Counted from the first letter of the stretch, positions 19,397-29,210 are shown. The stretch: DNA of 34,247 bases from an uncultured Clostridia bacterium (GCA_947596225.1 CANQEX010000010.1:1-34247); one strand, 5' to 3'. Numbers and translations: made by a program. Notes: generated from the sequence alone by a model not told the origin.

Positions 19397-20278
19397 ATGG
19401 AAAAACAAATTAAACTTTTTTTGGATTTTCTTGAAAATGATAAAAAATTGTCAGCAAACACATTACAATCTTACAAAAGAGATATTACACAATATCAAGA
19501 ATACATAGAGAAAAATGGTTTAAACTATTCTAAAGTTAATAATGAAGATATTGATGAATATTTTAAAAATTTAAAAGCAATGAATAAAAAAACTTCAACT
19601 ATATCTAGAAACTTAGCAACAATAAGATCATTTTATCAGTTCTTATTAAGAACTAAAAAAATAAAAAAAGATCCAACAATAGGAGTACAATCTCCTAAAG
19701 TTGAAAAAAAAGTTCCTAGTATTTTAACTTCAAAAGAAGTAGAATTGTTATTAGAACAACCTAAAAGTATAGATTTAAAAGGAATTAGAGATAAAGCAAT
19801 GCTTGAATTTGCATATGCTACAGGAATGAGAGTTACAGAAATTATTTCTTTAGATATTGATGATGTAAATTTAGAAAAAGCATATGTTGTATGCAGTAAT
19901 GGTGTAAAAAAGAGAAATATTCCTTTAGGTTCAATTTCATTAAAAGCATTAAAAGATTATATTGAAAAGGCTAGACCAATATTAATTAAAGATGAAAAAG
20001 TAACAGCTTTATTTGTAAATATAAATGGAAAAAGATTAACAAGACAAGGTTTTTGGAAAATTGTAAAATTCTACAAAGAACAAGCTCATATATCTAAAGA
20101 TATAACACCACATGTTTTAAGACATTCTTTTGCAACACATTTATTACAAAATGGAGCAGATTTAAAAGCTATTCAAACTATGTTAGGTCATTCAGATATA
20201 TCATCAACACAAGTATATATGCAATTTCAAGATGAAAATTTAAAAGATGTTTATAAAAAAGCTCATCCAAGAGCATAG
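19397..20278 (+). CDS. xerD: Tyrosine recombinase XerD
   Basis: Catalytic motifs ATGMRVTEIISLDIDDV, HVLRHSFATHLLQNGADLKAIQTMLGHSDISSTQVYMQF. Confidence 0.93.
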   Translation: MEKQIKLFLDFLENDKKLSANTLQSYKRDITQYQEYIEKNGLNYSKVNNEDIDEYFKNLKAMNKKTSTISRNLATIRSFYQFLLRTKKIKKDPTIGVQSPKVEKKVPSILTSKEVELLLEQPKSIDLKGIRDKAMLEFAYATGMRVTEIISLDIDDVNLEKAYVVCSNGVKKRNIPLGSISLKALKDYIEKARPILIKDEKVTALFVNINGKRLTRQGFWKIVKFYKEQAHISKDITPHVLRHSFATHLLQNGADLKAIQTMLGHSDISSTQVYMQFQDENLKDVYKKAHPRA

Positions 20279-20312
20279 AAAAAAGGAATGGGGTTAACCA
20301 TTCCTTTTTTTT
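20279..20312. terminator. Bidirectional intrinsic terminator between xerD and the minus-strand gene
   Basis: AAAAAA-GGAATGG-GGTTAA-CCATTCC-TTTTTTTT. Confidence 0.88.
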
Positions 20313-20584
20313 GATGTTTCATACATGTAACAAGCTAAAATTCCTGCTAAAGAAAACAAGAATGTACTTAGTGACATGAATCGAAAAATTTTAAGTACCA
20401 AAACCAGTAAAACACTTATTGCATATCCGTTATTAATAATTTCAAATTTTGAAAGAATGTACCTTATTAATAACGGAAGCAACGCACATACTAGTAATGT
20501 TACTACTGGCCAGAACATTATCCGTAAGGCCAAAATAACTAAAACAACGAGTAACAGGTTTTTTACAACTTTTTTTGCTGTCAT
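20294..20584 (-). CDS. Small hypothetical membrane protein, 96 aa
   Basis: RBS aaaggagga; sigma-A-like promoter TTGTAA-N17-TATAAT; several hydrophobic segments; stop codon lies in the terminator loop. Confidence 0.75.
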   Translation of the reverse strand: MTAKKVVKNLLLVVLVILALRIMFWPVVTLLVCALLPLLIRYILSKFEIINNGYAISVLLVLVLKIFRFMSLSTFLFSLAGILACYMYETSKKRNG

Positions 20585-20653
20585 AAAACATCCTCCTTTT
20601 TAGCTATTATTGAAGATATTCTTCTTCAATGTAAATTATTGAAACGTCAATTA

Positions 20654-20682
20654 ATTATACCATGTTTTACTATTAATTACAA
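20654..20682 (-). promoter_or_regulatory. Sigma-A-type promoter for the 96-aa membrane protein; its -35 overlaps the pepV stop
   Basis: Reverse complement TTGTAA (20677-20682), 17-nt spacer, TATAAT (20654-20659). Confidence 0.6.
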
Positions 20683-22047
20683 GTCTTTGCTTAGTTCATA
20701 AATTGCTTCTGCATAAATTTTACAAGATAAAATTAATTTATCAATTTCTATAAATTCATCTACTTGATGACACATATCTAAATCACCTGGAAAAGTTGCA
20801 CCATAAGAAACACAATTATTAAATGCTCTTGCATAAGTACCACCACCAATTGCTATAGGAGCTTCTTTTAATCCTGTTTTTTTATTAAATATATTAACTA
20901 AAGTTTTTACTAAATAACTATTTCTATCAATATATAAAGGTTCTTGAATTCCCAATTTATTTATTTCTAAATTTTTAAACTCATTTTTAAAAATGTCATA
21001 TTTTTCTTTAATATTTTCTAAGTCAAATGTAACTGGAACTCTTAAATTAATTTTTATTATTAAATTATTTTCTATATAGTCTAAAACAGCTACATTAGAA
21101 GTTAATATTCCAGATTCATCTTCAATTTTATTTCCCATAAATTTAGGGCTTTCAATATCGAAGATACCAGAATTATATAGTGTTTGTAAATAATTTGAAT
21201 CAAATTCAAAATTATTTAACAAAAATTTTACGAGTGTTGTTATTGCATTTTTACCAAGCTCAGGATGTGCAGCATGTGAAGCAATTCCAAAAGCTTCTAT
21301 TTTAAATGTTTTAGAATCTAATTTTTGTATTTGAATATTACTAGGAAGTTTTGAAAATATTGGTATTTCTTTATTTGCTTTTAATGTAATAGAACAATAT
21401 TTTGGAACAACATTTATAGCATTATTATTACAATTAATATCTATAATTGAAAAATCTTTTATAGAAAAAGAGTTCTTTAATTCAATAGACATAATACCTT
21501 TTTCAGCATAAATGGCAGGAAAATTAGCATCAGGACTAAATCCAATAGTAGGCCATTCTTCATGATTTTTATAATAATTAATACATTTCCAATCTTTTTC
21601 TTCATTAAGACCTAAAATTAACCTTATCCTTTTAGAAACTTTAGTAGAATCTTTTATTGCTTTCATAGCATATAATGCAGAAACAACAGGACCTTTATCA
21701 TCAATAGCACCTCTACCAAATAGCTTACCATCTTTAATGCAAGGTTCAAATGGAGGAGAAGACCATCCATCTTCAGATAAAGCAGGAACAACATCTAGAT
21801 GACCAATAATACCAACTAAATCTTTTCCTTCACCAAATTCAATATAACCACAATATCCATCAATATTTTTTGTTTTAAATCCCATTGATTTACCAAGATT
21901 TAATATATATTCTAGGGCTTTAGAGCATTCTTCACCAAACGGTTTTAAAGGTATATCATTGTCTTGTGAAACACTTGGTATTCTTATTAAATTTGAAACA
22001 GTATCAATGATATTATTTTTTGATTTTTCTATTAATTCATCAAACAT
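20677..22047 (-). CDS. pepV: M20-family dipeptidase (PepV/Sapep-like)
   Basis: GIIGHLDVVPALSEDGWSSPPFEP, LFGRGAIDDKGPVVSALYAMKAI, LGLNEEKDWKCINYY, GGGTYARAFNNCVSYG. Confidence 0.92.
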   Translation of the reverse strand: MFDELIEKSKNNIIDTVSNLIRIPSVSQDNDIPLKPFGEECSKALEYILNLGKSMGFKTKNIDGYCGYIEFGEGKDLVGIIGHLDVVPALSEDGWSSPPFEPCIKDGKLFGRGAIDDKGPVVSALYAMKAIKDSTKVSKRIRLILGLNEEKDWKCINYYKNHEEWPTIGFSPDANFPAIYAEKGIMSIELKNSFSIKDFSIIDINCNNNAINVVPKYCSITLKANKEIPIFSKLPSNIQIQKLDSKTFKIEAFGIASHAAHPELGKNAITTLVKFLLNNFEFDSNYLQTLYNSGIFDIESPKFMGNKIEDESGILTSNVAVLDYIENNLIIKINLRVPVTFDLENIKEKYDIFKNEFKNLEINKLGIQEPLYIDRNSYLVKTLVNIFNKKTGLKEAPIAIGGGTYARAFNNCVSYGATFPGDLDMCHQVDEFIEIDKLILSCKIYAEAIYELSKDL

Positions 22048-22197
22048 AAACCTCTCCTTTCAAAATTAATATTTTAATTATTATATACCAAAAAATAAAT
22101 AATGTTATAAAAAATATATTAAAAAACTTGAATTAATAAAAAATTATGTATAAAATAATATCAGTAAACAAAAGTAAAAAATTTAGGAGGGTAAAAA

Positions 22198-22518
22198 ATG
22201 AAAAATCAAAAAGGTATAACATTAGTTGCTTTAATATTAATTATGGTAGTTTTGTTAATTTTAGCTGGTATATCAATATCACTTGTTTTAACAGATAAAA
22301 AGGTAAAAACAGAGACAGAAATGAATGACAATTCATATACAGTAGATGATGACGTTCTTTTTGACATAAACGGAAATCCAATTACTAGTTCAGAAGATGA
22401 AGAAAATGAGGTTGATGATAACTCAGTTGTAGAATCTACTTTAGATGAAAATACTGTAAACACAACAAATACTGTAAGTAATGAAATTGCTAATGAAGTA
22501 AATAATGTAACTTTATAA
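22198..22518 (+). CDS. Short prepilin-like/type IV pilin N-terminal-domain protein with acidic tail
   Basis: MKNQKGITLVALILIMVVLLILAGISI: prepilin-type leader and hydrophobic helix; good RBS. Confidence 0.75.
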   Translation: MKNQKGITLVALILIMVVLLILAGISISLVLTDKKVKTETEMNDNSYTVDDDVLFDINGNPITSSEDEENEVDDNSVVESTLDENTVNTTNTVSNEIANEVNNVTL

Positions 22519-22551
22519 TAAATAAAAATGAAATAAGAAAGTTTGTAAAAA

Positions 22552-23034
22552 ATGTTAAATATCAATGTTATATGTGTTGGAAAATTAAAAGAAAAATATT
22601 TAAAAGAAGCAGTTTTAGAATATTCTAAAAGATTGTCAAAATACTGCAATTTAAAAATTATTGAAATATCAGATGAAAAACTTCCAAATAAAATAAATAA
22701 AAATACTATACAAGAAGTAAAAAGTAAAGAAGGAATGAAAATATTAGATAGTATAAAGAAAGACTCATATATTATTGCACTAGATTTATATGGAAAACAA
22801 TTTACTTCAGAAGAATTTTCAGAAAAAATTGAAGATATTTCTGTAAGAGGATATAGTAGTATAACTTTTATTATAGGTGGAACATTGGGTATTTCAAAAG
22901 CAGTATTAAATAAATGCAATGAATTAGTATGTTTTTCTAAAATGACATTCCCACATCAGTTAATAAGAGTATTTTTGCTTGAACAAATATTTAGAGCTTT
23001 TAAAATTTCAAATAATGAAACATATCATTGGTAA
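22552..23034 (+). CDS. rlmH: 23S rRNA (pseudouridine1915-N3)-methyltransferase
   Basis: INVICVGKLKEKYLKEAVLEYSKRLSKYCNLKIIEI; FIIGGTLGIS; MTFPHQLIRVFLLEQIFRAFKI...YHW. Confidence 0.96.
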   Translation: MLNINVICVGKLKEKYLKEAVLEYSKRLSKYCNLKIIEISDEKLPNKINKNTIQEVKSKEGMKILDSIKKDSYIIALDLYGKQFTSEEFSEKIEDISVRGYSSITFIIGGTLGISKAVLNKCNELVCFSKMTFPHQLIRVFLLEQIFRAFKISNNETYHW

Positions 23035-23038
23035 TTAA

Positions 23039-23067
23039 TTGATATTAATTTTTTTATGTGATATAAT
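23039..23067 (+). promoter_or_regulatory. Sigma-A-type promoter for a structured leader/small RNA
   Basis: TTGATA (23039-23044), 17-nt spacer, TATAAT (23062-23067). Confidence 0.7.
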
Positions 23068-23073
23068 ATTTAT

Positions 23074-23170
23074 GTATATGATATTGTGTATTGGAACATA
23101 TTCCACTAAAAAGATAATTGTATAATGTTTATCATATACTATAGGAGTAGGAGGAAACTCCTACTTTTCT
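23074..23170 (+). ncRNA. Candidate small RNA or structured 5' leader (about 96 nt)
   Basis: GTATATGATA (23074-23083) pairs perfectly with TATCATATAC (23130-23139), enclosing TGGAACATATTCCA; followed by AGTAGGAG-GAAA-CTCCTACT-TTTCT hairpin; predicted start is the first base of the stem. Confidence 0.5.
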
Positions 23171-23186
23171 ATTATAGGAGAAAAAT

Positions 23187-23867
23187 ATGTGGAGAAATTA
23201 TTTTTTGCAAATTCAAAATAAATATAATATGAGATTAAGTATATCAGAACCATTAGTTATTAGATTTGATGGAAAAGATGTTACAAAAGATAATACAATA
23301 AATTTATTTGATATATATAATGGGAGTTTTGCGGATAGTATAGAAAAAACTGTGAAATTCTTTACAGCTAAATATCATGCTTTTTCTATATTTGGATCAG
23401 ATGAAATTAGTTTTATATTTCCAGACCCTATGAGTATTATATCTGATTTAGATGTAGAAAAATCTAATCGTTCAAACAAGATAATTTCATTATTTTCTCA
23501 ATACTTATTTAATTATTTTAATTCTTTGTATAAAGGAAGAATTATATTTTGGGATGTTAAAGCATTTTCAATACATAAAGAAAAATTAAGTTCTTATATA
23601 AAATATCGTTCAGGAAGCTTAAAAAATGTAGTAGTTACATATTTCTTAAAAAAGAAAAGAGTAATAATAGGAGATAAACCTTTAAAACAATTATTAAATG
23701 AAGCACAAGAATTTGATGATTATAAAATGCTAGAAAAAGTTCAAAATGGAAGATTATATTATGATGGTAGTGAAATCGATATAATAGATTATTTAGAAAA
23801 TGGAAAAATAACTAATCTTAAAAAAGAAGTATTTACTGATGATTATATAGATTTATCAAGTTTTTAG
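23187..23867 (+). CDS. Thg1-like protein (tRNA-His guanylyltransferase family, putative 3'-5' RNA polymerase)
   Basis: RFDGKDVTK (metal-binding D), IFGSDEISFIF (second acidic motif), SNKIISLFSQYLFNYFNS, IFWDVKAFSI...YIKYRSGSLKNVVVTYF matching the Thg1 order of motifs. Confidence 0.72.
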   Translation: MWRNYFLQIQNKYNMRLSISEPLVIRFDGKDVTKDNTINLFDIYNGSFADSIEKTVKFFTAKYHAFSIFGSDEISFIFPDPMSIISDLDVEKSNRSNKIISLFSQYLFNYFNSLYKGRIIFWDVKAFSIHKEKLSSYIKYRSGSLKNVVVTYFLKKKRVIIGDKPLKQLLNEAQEFDDYKMLEKVQNGRLYYDGSEIDIIDYLENGKITNLKKEVFTDDYIDLSSF

Positions 23868-23882
23868 AAGAAAAGAGGTTTT

Positions 23883-24755
23883 ATGGAAGGAATAATTTTA
23901 ATAGATAAACCTAAAGGTTTTACTTCTCAAGATGCAGTATCTAAAACAAAAAAAATATTAAATGTAAAGAAAGCTGGACATACTGGAACTTTAGATCCAA
24001 TGGCTACAGGTGTTTTACCGATATTACTTGGAAATTATACAAAATTATCAAAATATCTTATTGAGCATGATAAAAAATATATTGCAAAAATAAAATTAGG
24101 TGAAAAAACAGATACAGGTGATATAGAAGGGAAAATTATTGAAACAAAACAAGTTAATATATCTAATTTAAAAAAAGTTGAAAAAATATTAGAAGAATTT
24201 ATAGGAAAACAAGAACAAATTCCTCCAATGTATTCTGCAATAAAAGTTAATGGAAAAAAGTTATATGAATATGCAAGAGAAGGAATAAATATAAAAGTTA
24301 ATCCTAGAAATATAGAAATATATAATATAAAACTTATTAATATTGATGAAAAGAATTTAGAAATAGAATTTGAAGTTAGTTGTTCAAAAGGAACTTATAT
24401 AAGAGTTTTGTGTGAAGATATAGCAAAAAAATTAAATACAGTAGGAACTATGAGTTTTTTAAAAAGAACAGAAGTTGATAAATTTAAATTAGAAGAATCA
24501 ATTAATTTTGATATATTAGAGAAAAATAAAAATAATGAAGAATTTTTACATTCAAAATTATTTACAATGGAAAAATTATTTTCTAATTATGATGCAATTA
24601 ATTTAAATAATAAAAAGAAAACTTTATTTTTAAATGGTGTTTTGCTTACATTTTACTTAAAAGATGGTATTTATAATATATATGATGATAATAAAAATTA
24701 TATAGGTTTAGGCATTATAAAAAATAATTTATTAAAAAGAGATATAATAATTTAA
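23883..24755 (+). CDS. truB: tRNA pseudouridine(55) synthase
   Basis: GIILIDKPKGFTSQDAVSKTKKILNVKKAGHTGTLDPMATGVLPILLG; YSAIKVNGKKLYEYAREG. Confidence 0.97.
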   Translation: MEGIILIDKPKGFTSQDAVSKTKKILNVKKAGHTGTLDPMATGVLPILLGNYTKLSKYLIEHDKKYIAKIKLGEKTDTGDIEGKIIETKQVNISNLKKVEKILEEFIGKQEQIPPMYSAIKVNGKKLYEYAREGINIKVNPRNIEIYNIKLINIDEKNLEIEFEVSCSKGTYIRVLCEDIAKKLNTVGTMSFLKRTEVDKFKLEESINFDILEKNKNNEEFLHSKLFTMEKLFSNYDAINLNNKKKTLFLNGVLLTFYLKDGIYNIYDDNKNYIGLGIIKNNLLKRDIII

Positions 24756-24830
24756 AAAAATATTAATACCTCTTTACAAAATACTACTTTTTTTGATAAA
24801 ATTATAAAAATTCAAAAAAGGAGTATAATA

Positions 24831-25745
24831 ATGAAAAATTTAATTGATATTAAAGATTTATCAGTAGAAGAAATTGATGATCTTATTGAAGTAGCTAAAG
24901 ATATTATCGCAAACCCAGAGAAATATTCTCATAAATGTGATAATAAAATATTAGCTACTTTATTTTTTGAGCCAAGTACAAGAACTAGATTAAGTTTTGA
25001 ATCAGCTATGCTTAGATTAGGTGGAAAAGTTTTAGGATTTTCAGAAGCATCTTCAAGCTCTGTATCAAAAGGAGAAACTGTGTCAGATACTATAAGAATA
25101 GTAGGCTGTTATAGTGATATTATAGCAATGAGACATCCAAAAGAAGGAGCACCACTTGTTGCATCTTTTAAATCAGTAGTTCCAATAATTAATGCAGGAG
25201 ATGGAGGACATAATCATCCAACTCAAACTTTAACTGATTTATTAACAATTAAATGTGAAAAAAATAGATTGGATAACTTAACAATAGGACTTTGTGGAGA
25301 TTTAAAATTTGGTAGAACAGTTCATTCTTTAATTTCAGCAATGAGTAGATATAAAGGAATAAAATTTGTTTTAATTTCACCAGATGAATTAAAACTTCCT
25401 GAATATGTAAAAAAAGATGTCCTAGATAAGAATAATATAGAATATTGTGAAACAAAAAATATTGAAGAATATATTGGTGATTTAGATATTCTTTATATGA
25501 CAAGAGTTCAAAAAGAAAGATTTTTTAATGAAGAAGATTATATTAGATTAAAAGATTATTATATATTAAATAAAGATAAATTAAAAAATGCAAAAGAAGA
25601 TTTATGTATTTTACATCCATTACCAAGAGTTAATGAAATTTCAGTAGATGTAGATGATGATCCAAGAGCATGTTATTTCAAACAAGCTAATTATGGAAGA
25701 TATATTAGAATGGCGTTAATTTTAAAAATGTTGGAGGTAAAATAA
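24831..25745 (+). CDS. pyrB: Aspartate carbamoyltransferase catalytic subunit
   Basis: [58 protein letters not shown]. Confidence 0.97.
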   Translation: MKNLIDIKDLSVEEIDDLIEVAKDIIANPEKYSHKCDNKILATLFFEPSTRTRLSFESAMLRLGGKVLGFSEASSSSVSKGETVSDTIRIVGCYSDIIAMRHPKEGAPLVASFKSVVPIINAGDGGHNHPTQTLTDLLTIKCEKNRLDNLTIGLCGDLKFGRTVHSLISAMSRYKGIKFVLISPDELKLPEYVKKDVLDKNNIEYCETKNIEEYIGDLDILYMTRVQKERFFNEEDYIRLKDYYILNKDKLKNAKEDLCILHPLPRVNEISVDVDDDPRACYFKQANYGRYIRMALILKMLEVK

Positions 25746-26170
25746 TGAATATTGATAGTATAAAAAATGGATATGTAATTGATCATATAAAAGCGGGTAG
25801 GGCAATGAGAATATATGAATTACTTCATTTAAATGATTTAGATTGTCAAGTTGCAATTATTACAAATGCAAAAAGCAAAAAAACTGGAACAAAAGATATA
25901 ATAAAAATTGATAGAGATATTCCAATTAATTTAGATGCTTTAGGATTTATTGATCACAATACTACTGTAAATATTGTTAAAAATGATAAAATAGTAGAGA
26001 AGAAAAAATTAAGTCTTCCAGAAAAAATAGTAAATTTAGCAACATGTAGTAATCCAAGATGCATTACTTCAAGTGAAAAAACTTTAGATCAAATATTTAT
26101 TTTAACAGATAAAGAAAATGAAGTTTATAGATGTAAATATTGTGAGATGAGTTTAAAGAAAAAACAATAA
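25745..26170 (+). CDS. pyrI: Aspartate carbamoyltransferase regulatory subunit
   Basis: GYVIDHIKAGRAMRIYELL; Zn motif CSNPRCITSSE...YRCKYCE; overlaps pyrB stop. Confidence 0.97.
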   Translation: MNIDSIKNGYVIDHIKAGRAMRIYELLHLNDLDCQVAIITNAKSKKTGTKDIIKIDRDIPINLDALGFIDHNTTVNIVKNDKIVEKKKLSLPEKIVNLATCSNPRCITSSEKTLDQIFILTDKENEVYRCKYCEMSLKKKQ

Positions 26171-26175
26171 AAAAT

Positions 26176-26216
26176 AAAAGATTAGAAGTTAATTTTAATT
26201 GCTTCTAATCTTTTTT
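26176..26216. terminator. Bidirectional terminator between pyrI and the XRE regulator
   Basis: AAAAGATTAGAAG ... CTTCTAATCTTTT (13-bp stem) then TT. Confidence 0.82.
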
Positions 26217-26499
26217 ATATATTATCAATATAATTTTTGAAATCTTTCATTAAAGTATCAGCAGTAGTATTTAAAACTTTAGCTATTGCACATAATTCAT
26301 AATCAACTACTGTTCTAGCTCCAATTTCTATATCATAAATTGATTGACTTGGTATATCAATACCTAAAATCATAAGAGAATTTGATAAAGCTTGTCGAGA
26401 AAGTTGTTGTTTTACTCTAAGATTATCAATATTTCTGCCAACAATATTTAATTGACCTTTAAGTTGTTCAACTGATTTTCTTGTGCTCAAATTTATCAC
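26215..26499 (-). CDS. XRE-family HTH transcriptional regulator
   Basis: IDNLRVKQQLSRQALSNSLMILGIDIPSQSIYDIEIGARTVVDYELCAIAKVLNTTADTL, HTH_3-like. Confidence 0.8.
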   Translation of the reverse strand: MINLSTRKSVEQLKGQLNIVGRNIDNLRVKQQLSRQALSNSLMILGIDIPSQSIYDIEIGARTVVDYELCAIAKVLNTTADTLMKDFKNYIDNI

Positions 26500-26656
26500 C
26501 CCGTAATTTTTTTTATAAATATTCCATATTTGTAATTGATTTTATCATTTTAGTTATGTTATAATTTAAGGACGAGTGGATAATGGAATTATTATATGTA
26601 TTTATCAGAAAAAAATTCATTATTTTCATAGAAAATTAAAGAAAGGAATAATAATT

Positions 26657-26962
26657 ATGGATGAAAAAAAAATAAGTAGTATTATAAGTAAAGAGAGATA
26701 TTATAATGAAAGGCATATAAATTTAAAAGAAATTTTTAATAAAGAAGAACTACAAGTATTAAAAAAACTTGGAATTAATATTGAAAATAAACTATATACT
26801 AATTATGAATATGAATGTATTGAAATTGATCTTTTTGCATATTGTGATGATAAAGACTTGTTAAGTAAAGAAGAAGTAGAAATTACAAAACCTTTGCCAG
26901 AAGGAGTATCAAAAGAAGAATACAAAAATATTTTTGAAAAATTTTGTAATTGCAAGAAATAG
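26657..26962 (+). CDS. Small hypothetical protein, about 101 aa
   Basis: ATG at 26657 preceded by aaaggaataataatt; divergent promoter region from the XRE gene. Confidence 0.65.
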   Translation: MDEKKISSIISKERYYNERHINLKEIFNKEELQVLKKLGINIENKLYTNYEYECIEIDLFAYCDDKDLLSKEEVEITKPLPEGVSKEEYKNIFEKFCNCKK

Positions 26963-26993
26963 AGTTTATATGTAATTAAATAATTTAACCATC

Positions 26994-27035
26994 AAAAACT
27001 ATTCTTATAAATTAGAATAGTTTTTGCTTTTTTTT
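26994..27035 (+). terminator. Intrinsic terminator
   Basis: AAAAACTATTCT ... AGAATAGTTTTT followed by GCTTTTTTTTT. Confidence 0.85.
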
Positions 27036-27095
27036 TTACAATATGATAAAATGTCGCCAATCTGAAAAGCATGAAAAAAAAGAAAGGATATATAA

Positions 27096-28154
27096 ATGTA
27101 TAAAAGAAATGAAACAAAACCAGTGTATGTAGGAGGAGTTCAAATTGGAGGACAGAATAAAGTAGTAATTCAATCAATGTGTAATACAAAAACTAAAGAT
27201 GTTGAGGCTACAGTTAATCAAATACTTAAACTCGAAGATTGTGGTTGTGAAATAATTAGAGTAGCATGTTTTGATATAGAAGATGCTAAAGCTATTAAGC
27301 AAATAAAAGAAAAAATACATATTCCTATAGTTGCTGATATTCATTTTGATTATAGAATTGCACTTGAGGCAATAAATAATAATGTTGACAAAATTAGAAT
27401 TAATCCAGGAAATATTGGTGATGAAGAAAAAACAAAGGCTGTAGTTGAAGCTTGTAAAAAGAAAAATATTCCTATTAGAATAGGTGTAAATGGAGGATCT
27501 TTAGAAAAAGATCTTTTAGAAAAATACGGAAAACCATGTAGTGATGCTATGATAGAAAGTGCAAAACGTCATGTTGAAATATTAGAAAAACTAGATTTTC
27601 ATGATATAATAATTGCTCTTAAAGCATCAAATTTAGATATGTGTATTGAAGCATATGAAAAAGCTTCTAATATTTTCAAGTATCCATTACATTTAGGAAT
27701 AACTGAAAGTGGAACAACTTTTTCTGGAACTATAAAATCAAGTATAGGATTAGGTATTCTTTTAAGAGAAGGAATAGGAGATACTATAAGAGTTTCTTTG
27801 TCAGATGATCCAATAGAAGAAATTCCGGTTTGCAAAGAAATTTTGAAAAATTGTAATTTATTAAAAAATACTCCAAAATTAATATCATGTCCTACATGTG
27901 GAAGAATACAATATGATTTAATTCCTATAGCTAAAGAAATTGAAAAATTTTTACAAACTCTAAATTCAGATATTAGTGTTGCTATAATGGGTTGTGCAGT
28001 TAATGGACCAGGAGAAGCTAGAGAAGCAGATATAGGGATTGCTGGTGGAAAAAATGAAGGTTTACTTTTTAAAAAAGGAAAGATTATAAAAAAAATACCT
28101 CAAAATGAAATTGTAGAAGTATTAGAAAAAGAAATTTTAGAAATGATAAAATGA
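27096..28154 (+). CDS. ispG: 4-hydroxy-3-methylbut-2-enyl-diphosphate synthase
   Basis: [83 protein letters not shown]. Confidence 0.97.
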   Translation: MYKRNETKPVYVGGVQIGGQNKVVIQSMCNTKTKDVEATVNQILKLEDCGCEIIRVACFDIEDAKAIKQIKEKIHIPIVADIHFDYRIALEAINNNVDKIRINPGNIGDEEKTKAVVEACKKKNIPIRIGVNGGSLEKDLLEKYGKPCSDAMIESAKRHVEILEKLDFHDIIIALKASNLDMCIEAYEKASNIFKYPLHLGITESGTTFSGTIKSSIGLGILLREGIGDTIRVSLSDDPIEEIPVCKEILKNCNLLKNTPKLISCPTCGRIQYDLIPIAKEIEKFLQTLNSDISVAIMGCAVNGPGEAREADIGIAGGKNEGLLFKKGKIIKKIPQNEIVEVLEKEILEMIK

Positions 28155-28171
28155 GAAGGCGAGGGACTAAT

Positions 28172-29194
28172 ATGAATTACCCTGAAAATTTAAAAAAAGG
28201 TGATACAATAGGAATATGTGCACCTTCAGATGGAATTACAGATGCAGATAAAATAAAAAAATTAGAAAAAGCTGAAAGTACTTTAAAGGAGCTAGGATAC
28301 AATATAGTAGAAACAAAAAGTGTTAGAATGAGTAGTAGAGGAAGAAGTGCATCAGGAGAAATAAGAGCTAAAGAATTTATGGAACTTTTAGAAAATGATA
28401 AAATTAAAATGATTTTATTTGCTACAGGTGGAGACTTTTTGTGTGAAATGTTAGATTATTTAGATTTTGAAAAAATAAAAAAATTAAAGCCTAAATGGAT
28501 GCAAGGATATTCTGATATAACAGGTATAAGTTTTTTATTTAACACAATTTGTGAAATACCAAGTATGTATTGCCAAACAATAAAAGACTATGCTATGAAA
28601 CCTTTACACAAAAGCTTAGTAGATGCTTTAAAAATACAGTCTGGAAATATAGTTAAACAAGAATCATTTGATTTATATGAAAAGGAATGTTTCCCAGATG
28701 ATTTTGAAAATGAAAATTATTTATATAATTTGACTGAAAAGGTTGAGTGGAAAAATATTTTTGGTGAAAAGAAAATTGTTATGGAAGGCAGAATGCTTGG
28801 TGGATGTTTAGATATAATAGTAGAACTTATGGGAACAAAATATGATAATGTAAAAAATTATATAGAAAAATATAAAAATGATGGAATAATATGGTTTTTC
28901 GATCCTTATGAAATGCCTACTTCACAATTATTTAGATATTTATGGAAAATGAAAAATGCTGGGTATTTTAAATATTGTAATGGAATTATAATTGGAAGAC
29001 CACTATTTATTAGAGATGATTATGATATAACATTTAATGAAACAGTTAAAGATGCATTAAAAGATTTAAAAATTCCTGTAATCTGTGATGCTGATATTGG
29101 ACATGTTTCACCACAACTTGCTATTGTTAATGGTTCTATTATTAAAATAACTAGCGAAAAAGGCAGAGGTATAGTAGAAACATTTTTTAAATAA
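28172..29194 (+). CDS. S66-family peptidase (LD-carboxypeptidase/MccF-like)
   Basis: LKKGDTIGICAPSDGI; GYSDITGISFLFN; LGGCLDIIVELMGT; ADIGHVSPQLAIVNG. Confidence 0.9.
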   Translation: MNYPENLKKGDTIGICAPSDGITDADKIKKLEKAESTLKELGYNIVETKSVRMSSRGRSASGEIRAKEFMELLENDKIKMILFATGGDFLCEMLDYLDFEKIKKLKPKWMQGYSDITGISFLFNTICEIPSMYCQTIKDYAMKPLHKSLVDALKIQSGNIVKQESFDLYEKECFPDDFENENYLYNLTEKVEWKNIFGEKKIVMEGRMLGGCLDIIVELMGTKYDNVKNYIEKYKNDGIIWFFDPYEMPTSQLFRYLWKMKNAGYFKYCNGIIIGRPLFIRDDYDITFNETVKDALKDLKIPVICDADIGHVSPQLAIVNGSIIKITSEKGRGIVETFFK

Positions 29195-29210
29195 TATTAG
29201 GGGGATAAAA

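Noticed and set aside
23074-23170. Possible tRNA or T-box in the leader of the Thg1-like gene
   Set aside because: No 7-bp acceptor/T-arm GTTCRA pattern and no T-box AGGGTGGNACCGCG sequence; kept only as an unclassified structured RNA.
26992-27189. 65-aa minus-strand ORF upstream of ispG
   Set aside because: Covers a terminator and the ispG start; low complexity.
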